Shown: piece after piece, positions 35,297 through 45,081 of the stretch
Numbering within the stretch: position 1 is the first letter of the stretch
Layout: the number at the start of each line of letters is the position of its first letter
Assembly: GCF_003667445.1 (NCBI RefSeq)
Contig: NZ_RCTF01000009.1
Span: 1 to 64,000, forward strand
Origin: Xanthobacter tagetidis
GTDB taxonomy: Bacteria; Pseudomonadota; Alphaproteobacteria; Rhizobiales; Xanthobacteraceae
Reading direction: 5' to 3'
DNA: 64,000 bases
The notes under the pieces: model-generated
Databases searched by the model: none
Told to the model about the DNA's origin: nothing
The model's input: the letters and a program-made list of their open reading frames with translations, nothing else
Program-made: the position numbers and the translations under genes

Positions 35297-35986
35297 ATGG
35301 GGGGCGCGGACTGCCGCACAGCATCCGACCCGCGTTTCGGGCCGCCGCGGAGCTGGAGAACGGTCGCGCCGGCGTCCGGAGCGCCCCCCATGGCCGACGG
35401 CCCGGCCCTGATCGCGCGGCCGCTCACCGGCGAGCGCACCTACCAGTTCGGGGCCGACATCCTCGACGCGATCATCGCCCATTGCGACGCCCGGCACGAC
35501 ATGCTGCTCCAGCTCAAGGTGCCGGCGCCCTGCGCCATCGAGATCGTCCGCGATCCGCCGCCCGCCGGCGCCGATCTGTGCGGGAGCTTCCGCCATGGCA
35601 CCGCCGGGCGCGTCGAACAGGTCTGGCTGCGCCTGAGGCCGGATCTGCCCATCACCGTGCGCGAGGCCACCGACGATGCGGACGTGACCGCCCAAGCCCG
35701 GTTCGAGGGGGATCGCGCCGAACTGCCTGCGGGCGGCCCCGGCACGTTCCTGCAGCGTGCGGTGCATCTGGCGGTCGCGCTCGCGATGCGCGAATATCCG
35801 AAGGACTACTGGCGCATGCCCGAGATCGCCTGCGCGCGGACTCCGCCCGACGACCACGCGGCGGTGTCCGTGATCCTGCGCCACCGGGTAAGCGGCCGCT
35901 TCTGGAAGATGGAGATCGGCGCCGACGGCGCGCCGTTCGGCACGCTCATCCTGTCGCGCGTGATCGCGCCCAAGGTACCAGTCTGA
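35297..35986 (+). CDS. Unknown protein beside acyl carrier protein
   Basis: 229 residues that I do not recognise. It has no signal peptide or membrane helix. The central part alternates beta-like strands (MLLQLKVPAPCAIEIVRD, QVWLRLRPDLPITVRE) with a helix FLQRAVHLAVALAMREYPKDYW, and ends SGRFWKMEIGADGAPFG then TLILSRVIAP. GGGAG lies 8 nt before ATG 35297; ATG 35390 (MADGPALIARPL) is an alternative that would drop a low-complexity N-terminus. The ACP gene starts 38 bp after its stop, so an operon with ACP and hydrolase is likely. Confidence 0.65.
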   Translation: MGGADCRTASDPRFGPPRSWRTVAPASGAPPMADGPALIARPLTGERTYQFGADILDAIIAHCDARHDMLLQLKVPAPCAIEIVRDPPPAGADLCGSFRHGTAGRVEQVWLRLRPDLPITVREATDDADVTAQARFEGDRAELPAGGPGTFLQRAVHLAVALAMREYPKDYWRMPEIACARTPPDDHAAVSVILRHRVSGRFWKMEIGADGAPFGTLILSRVIAPKVPV

Positions 35987-36024
35987 CCGGCCTGGCGTTC
36001 ATTGTATGGTGAGGGGTGGGGGCG

Positions 36025-36270
36025 ATGGCGGGGATGGACGAGGCGGCCGTGCGGCGCGCCATTGGAGAGGCGGTGGACCGGCCCATGGTGGCGAGCCTGG
36101 AGCCGGACACCGACTTCTACGAGGTCGGCCTCGATTCCCTCGACCATGCGCAGATCCTGATGCGGATCGAGGAGGTTCACGGGCTGGTGGTGGCCGACAC
36201 CGACTTCGATCTCTGCCGCTCGATCTCGGCCATCGTCGCCTACGGGCAGGCGTCCGCGGGGAGGGACTGA
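36025..36270 (+). CDS. Stand-alone acyl carrier protein
   Basis: 81 residues, acidic and helical. Ser38 in VGLDSLDHAQILMRIEE is the phosphopantetheine attachment site (DSL motif), with the usual FYEVGLDS loop before it and a fourth-helix hydrophobic pattern after it. A strong ribosome site (GAGGGGTGGGG) precedes ATG 36025. It is not next to fatty-acid (fab) or ketosynthase genes. Four base pairs separate its stop from the alpha/beta hydrolase start, so the pair is translated together. It probably carries an acyl or aminoacyl group for the partner hydrolase; that is inference. Confidence 0.85.
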   Translation: MAGMDEAAVRRAIGEAVDRPMVASLEPDTDFYEVGLDSLDHAQILMRIEEVHGLVVADTDFDLCRSISAIVAYGQASAGRD

Positions 36271-36274
36271 GCCG

Positions 36275-37312
36275 ATGCCCCAGCCTGAACCGGACGAGAC
36301 CGATCTATCTCCCTTGGCGCGGATCGGCCGCGACGGCCCGCGCGACATCCATGCCGCGCATCTCGCCCGCCAGCAGCCGATCGGGCATCTGCGGCTGACC
36401 CTTGCGGCGGCGCAATTCGCCCGGCGCGTCGCGCGCCGTCCCGACGCCATCCCGGAGCCGTGCAGCGGGCGCGACCAGTTCATGATGCTGAACGCCTTGC
36501 TGGAGCTTGGCCATATCGACGCCGCCCGCGCCTTCGTCGACCGCACGCCGGACACCGGCGTGACGCTCGCCGGGCTCCACAGCCTGCGCGCACTCACCCA
36601 CGCCGCGCCGCGCCGCGATCCGGACGCCCCGGGGCCGGACGTGGTGGATGAGCCCGATCGCGACGTGGCCGTGGCGGCGCGGCCGGGCGCGCCGCTCGCC
36701 GTGTTCGTGTTCACCGGTGCCGCCCGCCGGTTCGCGGCGCCGGTGCCGCTCGCCCACGAATGGTTCCGGCGCCTGCCGGCCTCCATCATCTATGTGCGCG
36801 ATGCCTACGACATGTTCTATCTCGCCGGCATCCGCGGCTTCGGCGCCGGCTACCGGGCCGCGGCGGATGGGCTCGCCGGGCTCGCTGCGGACCTCGGCGC
36901 GCGGCGCATCGTGTGCATCGGCAACTCGGCGGGCGGCTACGGCGCCCTGCGCTTCGGCCTCGATCTCGGCGCCGCGCGCGTCGCCTGCCTGTCGGGTCCG
37001 ACCATCATCGACGCCTCGCTGCCCCGGCTGCGCGAGCGCCGGCGCAAGGAAGGGCTGGCCGCGGACGACCTCGACGCCGGGACGCTGGACCTCGCCGCCC
37101 TCTACGGCGCGGCCGCGCGCCGGCCGAGCCTCAGGCTGGTGTTCGGCGCCGACAATGCCGGCGACCGCGCCGAGGCGGAGGGCATGGCGAAGGTGCCGGA
37201 TGCCCTGCTTCTGCCGCTCGACGGCGTCGCCGCCCACGGCATCCTGCCCGACCTCGTGGCGCGCGGCGGGTTCGAGCCGCTGCTCGCCTGGCTGACGGGC
37301 GAGGACGCCTGA
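36275..37312 (+). CDS. Alpha/beta hydrolase coupled to acyl carrier protein
   Basis: 345 residues. An N-terminal helical part of about 130 residues (FMMLNALLELGHIDAARAFV) is followed by an alpha/beta hydrolase core: LAVFVFTGAARRFAAPVPLA, then the nucleophile elbow IGNSAGGYGALRFG with Ser218. A late Asp (FGADNAGDRAE) and His (AAHGILPDL) complete a plausible triad. Thioesterase or acyltransferase action on the ACP-bound group is the natural guess given the 4-bp spacing to the ACP gene. The helical N-terminal domain could be the carrier-protein docking part. No family name can be given with confidence. Confidence 0.7.
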   Translation: MPQPEPDETDLSPLARIGRDGPRDIHAAHLARQQPIGHLRLTLAAAQFARRVARRPDAIPEPCSGRDQFMMLNALLELGHIDAARAFVDRTPDTGVTLAGLHSLRALTHAAPRRDPDAPGPDVVDEPDRDVAVAARPGAPLAVFVFTGAARRFAAPVPLAHEWFRRLPASIIYVRDAYDMFYLAGIRGFGAGYRAAADGLAGLAADLGARRIVCIGNSAGGYGALRFGLDLGAARVACLSGPTIIDASLPRLRERRRKEGLAADDLDAGTLDLAALYGAAARRPSLRLVFGADNAGDRAEAEGMAKVPDALLLPLDGVAAHGILPDLVARGGFEPLLAWLTGEDA

Positions 37313-37325
37313 GGGCGCCGGCCGC

Positions 37326-38573
37326 CTACTTCTTGACGAGCGGGCAGGTGGAGAGCGCCAGCGGCTGGAACGCCTGGTCGCCCGGAATGGTGGCGATCAG
37401 GTTGTAATAGTCCCACGGACCCTTGGATTCCGAAGGCTTCTTGACCTGGAACAGGTACATGTCGTGGACCATGCGGCCGTCCACGCGGATCTTGCCGTTC
37501 TTGTAGAACACGTCGTTGACCGGGATCTCCCGCATCTTGCGCATCACCGCCTCGGTCTCGTCGGTGCCGGCGGCCTCCACCGCCTTGAGGTAGTGCAGGG
37601 TCGCCGAATAGGTGCCGGTCTGGAGCATGTTCGGCATCGCCTTCATCTTCTCGAAGAAGCGCTGCGACCACTTGCGGGTCTCGTCATTCATGTCCCAGTA
37701 GCTCGCCTCGGTGATGGTGAGGCCCTGCGCCTCCTTCAGGCCGAGGCCGTGCACGTCGTTGATGAAGCCGGCGAGCGTCGCCAGCTTCTGGCCGCCCTGG
37801 GTGATGCCGAACTGGGCCGCCTGCTTGATCGAATTGATGGTGTCGCCGCCGGCATTGGCGAGCGCCACCACCTTGGCGCCCGAGCCCTGGGCCTGGAGCA
37901 GAGCCGAGGCGAAGTCGGTTGTGCCCACCGGCAGGCGCGTGCTGCCCACCACCTTGCCGCCATTGGCGGTCACCACGTCGCCGGTGTCCTTGGCGAGGCT
38001 GTGGCCGAAGGCGTAGTCGGCGACGATGAAGTACCAGCTGTCATTGCCCTGCTTCACCAGCGCCGTTCCGGTGGAATGGGCGATGGCGTAGGAATCGTAG
38101 GCCCAGTGGATCACATAGGGCCCGCAGGCATCGTTGGTGATGCGGATCGAGCCCGGCGAGCTGAGCGCGATGATCTTCTTCTTGTCCTTCGCCACTTCAA
38201 GCGCGGCCAAGGCAGGGGAGGAGGAGGCGACGTCCAGGATCGCGTCCACATTCTCGGAATCGAACCACCGGCGCGCGATGGCGCCGCCGATGTCGGCCTT
38301 GTTCTGGTGGTCGGCGAACACCACCTCGACGGGCTTGCCGAGCACCTTGCCGCCGAACTCCTCCACCGCCATCCGCGCGGCGGTGACGGCTCCCATGCCG
38401 GTGATGTCGGCATAGACGCCGGACATGTCCTCGATCAGGCCGATCTTCACCACGTCGTCAGACACCTTGGGCGCTTGCGCGGCCGCGGGAAACGCCGCGG
38501 CCAAAGCCAGCGGGGCGAGGGCTGCCGAGACGGCGAAAGCGTGGCGAAGGCGGGTCATCCGGCGATTGTCCAT
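37326..38573 (-). CDS. ABC transporter substrate-binding protein, branched-chain amino acid type
   Basis: 415 residues with a signal peptide (AVSAALAPLALAAAFPAAAQA) and a mature Peripla_BP_6 fold: VKIGLIEDMSGVYADITGMG, GGKVLGKPVEVVFADHQNKAD, PGSIRITNDACGPYVIHWAY. Paralogous in type to the binding protein at 32.2-33.4 kb but clearly different in sequence. No permease or ATPase is adjacent, so it must work with components elsewhere, possibly with the LivHMGF set at 28.7-32.1 kb. It lies 176 bp downstream of the enoyl-CoA hydratase gene on the same strand and may be part of the CoA-transferase operon. Confidence 0.88.
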   Translation of the reverse strand: MDNRRMTRLRHAFAVSAALAPLALAAAFPAAAQAPKVSDDVVKIGLIEDMSGVYADITGMGAVTAARMAVEEFGGKVLGKPVEVVFADHQNKADIGGAIARRWFDSENVDAILDVASSSPALAALEVAKDKKKIIALSSPGSIRITNDACGPYVIHWAYDSYAIAHSTGTALVKQGNDSWYFIVADYAFGHSLAKDTGDVVTANGGKVVGSTRLPVGTTDFASALLQAQGSGAKVVALANAGGDTINSIKQAAQFGITQGGQKLATLAGFINDVHGLGLKEAQGLTITEASYWDMNDETRKWSQRFFEKMKAMPNMLQTGTYSATLHYLKAVEAAGTDETEAVMRKMREIPVNDVFYKNGKIRVDGRMVHDMYLFQVKKPSESKGPWDYYNLIATIPGDQAFQPLALSTCPLVKK

Positions 38574-38749
38574 GGGTCCATCCCTTTTGGCTTATTGTCG
38601 GCCGATGCCGGCGCGGCGAAGGCGCAAGGCGCTGCGGCGATTGCAGAAATCTTAGGGACTGCGGAACGTCCCCTTCAATGTGCGAAAGCCACAGGCCGGG
38701 CGCCTTCCGGTATGGCGGGCCGACATAGGGGAGGGCTGGTGCCCCTGCG

Positions 38750-39514
38750 TCAGTCCTTGGCGCGCGCGGCGCGGCTGGCGAAGGCGGCGAGCCCGCGTCG
38801 CGCGTCCTCGCTGGTGAAGGTGCGCTGGCCGAGCGCCGCCTCTCGGGCGAAGGCCTCGTCCCATGGCGCATCCTGGAGCGTCAGCGCCGCCTCCTTGATG
38901 GTCTGGACGGCGGAAGGGCTCAGCGCGGCGATGCCGGCCGCGATCTCCTGCGCCCGCGCTTCGACCGCCTCGGGCGCCACCACCTGGTTGACCACGCCGA
39001 AGCGCACCATCTCGTCCGGCGAGAAGCGTCGGGCGGTGAGCATGATCTCCATGGCGTGGGCATAGCCGATCTGCCGCACCAGCCGCACCAGCGTGCCGCC
39101 CGCCGGCACGAAGCCGTGCACCGGCTCGGGCAGCTGGAACACCGCGTCGGTCGAGACGATGCGGATGTCGCTCGCCAGCATGATCTCGAACCCGCCGCCG
39201 ATGCACAGCCCGCGCACCGCGCAGACGAGCGGCTTGTGGAAGCGCTGACCCTTGAGATGGGCCGGGTCCCAGGCGCTGATGTCGAACGCGCCGCTGGCGA
39301 GCGCCGGGATCGATTCGGTGAGGTCCGCGCCGACGCAGAAGGCGCGCTCCCCCGCGCCGGTCAGCACCACGGCGTTCACCGCGTCGTCGTCCCGCGCCTC
39401 TGCGAACGCCGCGCCCAGGTCCTGGTACATCTGGAGCGAGAGCGCGTTCAGCTTGTCGGGACGGGCGATGCGGATGGTGGCGACGGCGCCGTCCTTGGTG
39501 AATTCGATCGCCAC
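38750..39514 (-). CDS. Enoyl-CoA hydratase/isomerase family protein
   Basis: 254 residues of the crotonase superfamily. The oxyanion-hole segments are AFCVGADLTE and CIGGGFEIMLASDIRI; the second contains Gly-Gly-Gly, and QLPEPVHGFVPAGG holds one Glu of the typical catalytic pair. It starts with GTG one base after the CoA-transferase stop, with GGGGTGA as ribosome site, so the two are coupled. Together they could activate an acid as its CoA ester and then hydrate or cleave it. Substrate unknown; a role in HMG-CoA/3-methylglutaconyl-CoA interconversion is attractive given the nearby HMG-CoA reductase. Confidence 0.85.
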   Translation of the reverse strand: MAIEFTKDGAVATIRIARPDKLNALSLQMYQDLGAAFAEARDDDAVNAVVLTGAGERAFCVGADLTESIPALASGAFDISAWDPAHLKGQRFHKPLVCAVRGLCIGGGFEIMLASDIRIVSTDAVFQLPEPVHGFVPAGGTLVRLVRQIGYAHAMEIMLTARRFSPDEMVRFGVVNQVVAPEAVEARAQEIAAGIAALSPSAVQTIKEAALTLQDAPWDEAFAREAALGQRTFTSEDARRGLAAFASRAARAKD

Positions 39515-39515
39515 G

Positions 39516-40772
39516 TCAGATCACCCCTTCGTCCGCCAGCCGCGCGAGCTCGTCGGCCGAGAGACCGGCGAGGCGGCCATAGACCAAAGCGTTGTGCTCG
39601 CCCACGTCCGGCGCCTTGGCATAGGTGGTGGTGGGGGTGGCGGAGAGCTTCACCGGCTGCCCGAACATGCGCACCATCTGCGCTCCCAGCGGCACGTTGA
39701 CGATCATGTCCCGCGCCGCGATGTGCGGGTCCTCCACCACCTCGGCGATGGTCTTGATGGCGCTGAGCGGAATGGTGTCGCCCGCCATCTCCTCCAGCTC
39801 CGCCTTGGTGTAGGCGGAGAACCAGCGCTCCAGGATCGGCCGCACGCGGGTCTCGGCCACCACCGGGTCGAAGCGCTTCTCCATGGTGTCGATGGCGGGA
39901 TCGGCGGCGACCTCGGGCGCGCCGAACAGCTGGCAGGTCAGGCGCCAGAACTTGTCCGTATAGCCGCCGAAGAAGACGTAGCCGTCCTTGCACGGGAACT
40001 GGCCGTAGGGCCGCACGAACGGATGCTCGCTGCCGAGCGGGGAGGCGACCTCGCCCTTGGTGGTGTAGCGCACCACCGCGTTCTCGGTGAGGCTGAGCAC
40101 CGAATCCTGCTGCGAGACGTCCACCACCTGGCCGGCGCCGCCGCGCTCCACCACCCGCAGCGCCGCCAGCGTGCCGATGGCGGCATAGAGCGAGGCCGCG
40201 AGGTCGCCGATGATGGTGCCCACCCGGACCGGCGGGCGGTCGGCATAGCCGTTCATGGACCACAGCCCGCCCGCCGCCTGGCCGGTATTGTCGAAGGCCG
40301 GGCGCGAGGCGTTCGGCCCGGTGCGGCCGAAGCCGCTGATGGCGGTGTAGACCAGCCTTGGATTTTCCTGCCGCAGCACCTCGTAGCCGAGGCCCAGCTT
40401 GTCCATGGTGCCGGGGCGGAAGTTCTCGATCAGCACGTCCGCCTCGCGCACCAGGCGCTTGAGCAGGGCCTTGCCCTCGGCCGTCTTCATGTTGAGCGAG
40501 ATGCCGAGCTTGTTGCGGTTGTACTGGGTGAAGAAGGCGCTCAGCCCGGCCGCATCCTCGCCCACGAAGGGCGGGAAGGTGCGGGCATAGTCGGGATCGT
40601 CCGGGTGCTCGACCTTGACGACGGTCGCCCCGAGGTCGGCCAGCAGCATCGCGCAATAGGGGCCGGCGACGACCCGGGTGATGTCCAGCACCTTCACCCC
40701 CGCGAGCGGCCCGTCCGACGCCTTGCCCGCGGCATGATCCAGTTCCGCCGCAGCGGAAACGCCGATCGCCAT
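39516..40772 (-). CDS. CaiB/BaiF (class III) CoA-transferase
   Basis: 418 residues. The family start GVKVLDITRVVAGPYCAMLL followed by LGATVVKVEHPDDPDYAR is present, with the catalytic Asp in the FRPGTMDKLGLGYE-GDLAASLYA region (Asp of IIGDLAAS). Such enzymes move CoA between carboxylic acids through a Glu/Asp anhydride, for example succinyl-CoA to glutarate, itaconate or mesaconate. GGGAGG stands before ATG 40772. First gene of the minus-strand operon and divergent from the GAF/PucR-type regulator. Confidence 0.88.
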   Translation of the reverse strand: MAIGVSAAAELDHAAGKASDGPLAGVKVLDITRVVAGPYCAMLLADLGATVVKVEHPDDPDYARTFPPFVGEDAAGLSAFFTQYNRNKLGISLNMKTAEGKALLKRLVREADVLIENFRPGTMDKLGLGYEVLRQENPRLVYTAISGFGRTGPNASRPAFDNTGQAAGGLWSMNGYADRPPVRVGTIIGDLAASLYAAIGTLAALRVVERGGAGQVVDVSQQDSVLSLTENAVVRYTTKGEVASPLGSEHPFVRPYGQFPCKDGYVFFGGYTDKFWRLTCQLFGAPEVAADPAIDTMEKRFDPVVAETRVRPILERWFSAYTKAELEEMAGDTIPLSAIKTIAEVVEDPHIAARDMIVNVPLGAQMVRMFGQPVKLSATPTTTYAKAPDVGEHNALVYGRLAGLSADELARLADEGVI

Positions 40773-40965
40773 GCCTTCCTCCCGTTTTGACCTTGTTGGC
40801 TGCGGGCCGCGCCGACCCGCCGCAGGTTTCACCACGATCGCGATGCTTTCGATAGCGCGCCCGATGCCGGGCACGCCGGCGCCATGGCGTCCGGCGGGCC
40901 TTTCCCCGCCGCCAGTGTGGGATGGCGCGGAAGGGCACGGAATATACCAGGACGCCATTCAAGCG

Positions 40966-40980
40966 CGCACGATATGTGCG
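40966..40980. promoter_or_regulatory. Candidate operator CGCAC-N5-GTGCG between divergent CoA-transferase and regulator genes
   Basis: Perfect 5-bp inverted repeat with an AT-rich centre (GATAT), followed 9 bp later by another repeat, TTTGC-N6-GCAAA (40990-41005). Both lie in the 295-bp region that must contain promoters for both directions, 60-100 bp before the regulator start. The nearby regulator is the obvious candidate to bind. Confidence 0.35.
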
Positions 40981-40989
40981 ATAGCTACA

Positions 40990-41005
40990 TTTGCGTGCCG
41001 GCAAA
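40990..41005. promoter_or_regulatory. Candidate operator TTTGC-N6-GCAAA
   Basis: Perfect 5-bp inverted repeat located 62 bp before the regulator start, close to the CGCAC-N5-GTGCG repeat. It may be a second site for the same regulator or overlap its promoter. Confidence 0.3.
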
Positions 41006-41067
41006 CCGTGCCACAGTCGCGCAGCGCGCGCGGCCGGACGGCCGAAGATGACGCAAGGGAGGATGAT

Positions 41068-43005
41068 GTGGGAGTCCAACTCACCCCCAAGGGGCCGGAC
41101 CGGTCCCTCGACCCGACCGCGCCCTACCGGCGCCTGCTGCGCCTGCTCGCCGACAATGCGCCCATGTCGAGCTTCGACCGCCTGGCCGAGGAGATCGCCT
41201 CAGGTCCCGGCGCGGCGGCCGGGCCGGACCTGCTCGCCGACATCGCCGTCGCCGCCCGGCTGCGCGACACGGCGGAGCAGAAGCGCAAGCGCGAGGGCGA
41301 GCTGACCGCGCTCTACGAGACCGCGCGGGACTTGGCGGGACTGCGCGATACCGACCAGGTCCTGCGCGCCATCGTGCAGCGGGCCAAGCAGCTGGCGGGC
41401 AGCGACATCGCCTACCTTTCAGCGGCCGACGACGAGCACGGCGATTTCTACGTCCGGGCGACCGAAGGCGTGATTTCGCGGGATTTCGCCACGATCCGGG
41501 TGCCGCGGAACATCGGTGTGTGCGGCAGCGTCGCGAAGAGCCGCAGCCCGTTCCAGTCGAGCAACTACCCCGCCGACACCCAGTTCGACCACGACCGCGG
41601 CATCGACCGGGCGACGGCGGGGGAGGGGATCGTCTCCATCCTCGGCGTGCCGCTGGCGCTGGAGACGCAGGTGATCGGCGTGCTGTTCGTCGGCGATCGC
41701 TATGCCCGCTCCTATACGCCGCACGAGATCGCTGTGCTCTCCTCGCTCGCCACCTTCGCAGCCTTGGCCATTGAGAATGCGCGGCTTTTGGAAGAGGCGC
41801 AGCGCGCTTTGCGGATGGCGCGGCAGGCCAATGCCGCGCTCCAGGCCAAGGCGGAGGATGTGGAGGAGGCGGCCGTCGCCCACGAGCAGCTCACCGAATT
41901 GATCGCCCGCGGCGGCTCGCTGGAGGACCTGACCCGGCGCGTCTCCAACCTGCTCAGGGGCGAGGCCTGCATGCTGGACGACCGCCGCCGCCTCACCTGC
42001 GGCCAGCTTCCGGTGCAGCTTTCCGACGAGGATATCGCCAAGGCGATCCGCGACAGCGCCGTGCTCGGCCGCTCGGTGCCGCTCCAGGGAAGCGACGGGA
42101 CGGTGACGCGGGTGGCGGCGGTGATGGGCGGCTCGGCGCGGCTCGGCGCGCTGCTTCTGACCCGGCCGAAGGAGCTTTCGGGTTCGGAGATCCGCACGCT
42201 GGAGCGCAGCGCGCTGGTCTCCGGCATCGTCCTGATGTCGCTGGAGCGGGTGGCGCAGGCCACGTACCGCACCGTCGCCGACCTCGTCGCGGCCCTGCTG
42301 CGCGGCGCCACCGATCCGTTCTCGCCGGAATGCGCGCGCCAGCTGCCGAGCGGCGTCTCGCTGTCGTGGCCGATCACGCTGCTGCTGGTGGATGCGGGCG
42401 AGGTGCCCGCCACCCGCATCTCTTCCGCTTTGCGCTCCGCGCTCAGCGCCCGCGATACCATCCTGGCCGAATTCAACGGCGACGTAGTGATCGTCACCAG
42501 CGCCGGCAATCCCTCCGGCCTCGCCGACCGGGTCTGCGAGGTGCTGGACGAGGCGTTCCACGCCCGGTTCAGCATCGTGATCTCGGCGCCCATTCCGGCG
42601 CTGGAGGGCGTTCCGGTCGCCTATCACGCCCTGCGCCGCGCCTGCGGGCTGATGGGCACGCTGGGCCAGCAGGGGCGGATCGTGTTCGAGAAAACGCTGT
42701 CCATCTATGCCATGCTGTTCGAGCGCAAGGGCGAGGATGCGATCGAGCAGTTCGTGATGTCGGCGGTGGGGCCCATCATCGCCCACGACCGTCGGCGCAA
42801 GAGCCGGCTCGCGGCGACGCTGCTCGCCTTCATGGACAACGGCCACAGCCTGCAGAAGGCCGCCGCCGCCATGGGCATCCACGTCAACACCATGCGCCAG
42901 CGCCTGGAGAGCATCGGCGAGATCGCCCCGAACTGGAACGAGGCCGGCCGCACCCTCGACATCCATCTGGCGCTGCGCCTCCACGCCATCGGGCGGGGCG
43001 CCTGA
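41068..43005 (+). CDS. GAF domain and PucR-type helix-turn-helix transcriptional regulator
   Basis: 645 residues. After an N-terminal helical part, a GAF domain at about residues 90-245 (ALYETARDLAGLRDTDQVLR to EIAVLSSLATFAALAIENARL) is a likely ligand sensor. A coiled-coil linker (ARQANAALQAKAEDVEEAAV) leads to a central domain and a C-terminal PucR-like HTH: LLAFMDNGHSLQKAAAAMGI then HVNTMRQRLESI. GTG 41068 is chosen because AGGGAGG stands 5-10 nt upstream. It is divergent from the CoA-transferase operon and 122 bp before the HMG-CoA reductase gene, so it probably controls both. Confidence 0.85.
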   Translation: MGVQLTPKGPDRSLDPTAPYRRLLRLLADNAPMSSFDRLAEEIASGPGAAAGPDLLADIAVAARLRDTAEQKRKREGELTALYETARDLAGLRDTDQVLRAIVQRAKQLAGSDIAYLSAADDEHGDFYVRATEGVISRDFATIRVPRNIGVCGSVAKSRSPFQSSNYPADTQFDHDRGIDRATAGEGIVSILGVPLALETQVIGVLFVGDRYARSYTPHEIAVLSSLATFAALAIENARLLEEAQRALRMARQANAALQAKAEDVEEAAVAHEQLTELIARGGSLEDLTRRVSNLLRGEACMLDDRRRLTCGQLPVQLSDEDIAKAIRDSAVLGRSVPLQGSDGTVTRVAAVMGGSARLGALLLTRPKELSGSEIRTLERSALVSGIVLMSLERVAQATYRTVADLVAALLRGATDPFSPECARQLPSGVSLSWPITLLLVDAGEVPATRISSALRSALSARDTILAEFNGDVVIVTSAGNPSGLADRVCEVLDEAFHARFSIVISAPIPALEGVPVAYHALRRACGLMGTLGQQGRIVFEKTLSIYAMLFERKGEDAIEQFVMSAVGPIIAHDRRRKSRLAATLLAFMDNGHSLQKAAAAMGIHVNTMRQRLESIGEIAPNWNEAGRTLDIHLALRLHAIGRGA

Positions 43006-43032
43006 GGCCGGCACCGGTGTCGAAAATCGACG

Positions 43033-43049
43033 CCCGCGCGCCGCGCGGG
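43033..43049. terminator. Small GC hairpin after the regulator gene
   Basis: CCCGCGC (43033-43039) pairs with GCGCGGG (43043-43049) over a 3-nt loop, 28 bp past the regulator stop. A short inverted repeat GTCGA-AAA-TCGAC (43019-43031) precedes it. Together they may end the regulator transcript or form a control site for the HMG-CoA reductase gene. Confidence 0.35.
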
Positions 43050-43127
43050 TGTGAGCTGGCCACATTGTTTGCGGGCGAGGGCACCCCTTAGGCTTCCGCG
43101 CAATCGCTAAGCCCGGGAGGCCGAACC

Positions 43128-44393
<1,266 letters not shown>

Positions 44394-44659
44394 GCTGCTC
44401 CGGCAGCGGACAGGTGCGGCCGCGCGCGGCGTCCGCCAAGGCTCCCGCTGGTAAACAACGACTGGAGCCGGCGCTGCCATGCGCTCATCACCGCACCCAA
44501 CATGCCGTAACGTAAGGATAAAGTGTGCATTTGCCCGCGCGGTGTCATGCGCTAGTTTGCAGGGTGGAAGGGTGTGCGTAATTGACAAGCCAGGCTTGCA
44601 GGGAGACCTGACTTGCGAAGCTAATAGCCACCTTAAAACATGGGCTTAGGAGAGTTCGG
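44394..44659. other. Lower-GC intergenic region before the PqqD/HprK cluster
   Basis: 266 bp, more AT-rich than the flanks, probably promoter and leader of the five-gene cluster. A perfect TTGACA (44582-44587) has no convincing -10 box at 16-18 bp (nearest GACCTG). An open frame of 56 codons at 44479-44649, with five Cys codons and ending 10 bp before the pqqD-like start, is possible but has atypical codon choice. No hairpin terminator is evident for mvaA. Confidence 0.4.
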
Positions 44660-45076
44660 GTGCTCGATCGCGTGTTTCGTCCGGCGGGCCCCGGCATCAT
44701 CTTCAAGGATTTCGGGGACGAGATGGTGGTGGCCAATCTCGACACCGGCCTGTTCTACAGCCTCGGCGGCTCCGCGCCGGTCCTGTGGGAGAAGCTCTCC
44801 GCCGGCCATTCCGGGCGCCAGATCGCGGCCGCCTTCAGCGGCGATGCGGCGAGCATCGAGGCGGCCATCGGCGCACTGATCGCGCAATTCCAGGCCGACG
44901 GGCTGCTGGAGCCGGCGGAAGGCCTTGAGGCCGCAGCGGCGGCGCTGGCGTGCGGCACCTTCGAGGCGCCCTCCGTGGAGCGGTTCGACGACCTCCAGGG
45001 CCTTCTGCTGGTCGACCCGATCCACGACGTCGCAGAAGCCGGGTGGCCGGTGATGCCAGACGCGCCGGCCTCCTGA
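44660..45076 (+). CDS. PqqD-like peptide-binding protein
   Basis: 138 residues from GTG 44660 with AGGAG 7 nt upstream. The N-terminal half has the PqqD fold signature EMVVANLDTGLFYSLGGSAP then LWEKLSAGHSGRQIAAAF, as in RiPP recognition elements and PqqD family chaperones. The C-terminal about 40 residues extend beyond the usual about 90-residue domain. PqqD proteins bind the leader of a precursor peptide and present it to a modifying enzyme. No obvious precursor is visible. It is 5 bp upstream of the HprK-like kinase gene, a pairing known in PEP-CTERM/exopolysaccharide and lasso peptide loci. Confidence 0.82.
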   Translation: MLDRVFRPAGPGIIFKDFGDEMVVANLDTGLFYSLGGSAPVLWEKLSAGHSGRQIAAAFSGDAASIEAAIGALIAQFQADGLLEPAEGLEAAAAALACGTFEAPSVERFDDLQGLLLVDPIHDVAEAGWPVMPDAPAS

Positions 45077-45081
45077 CCCCC

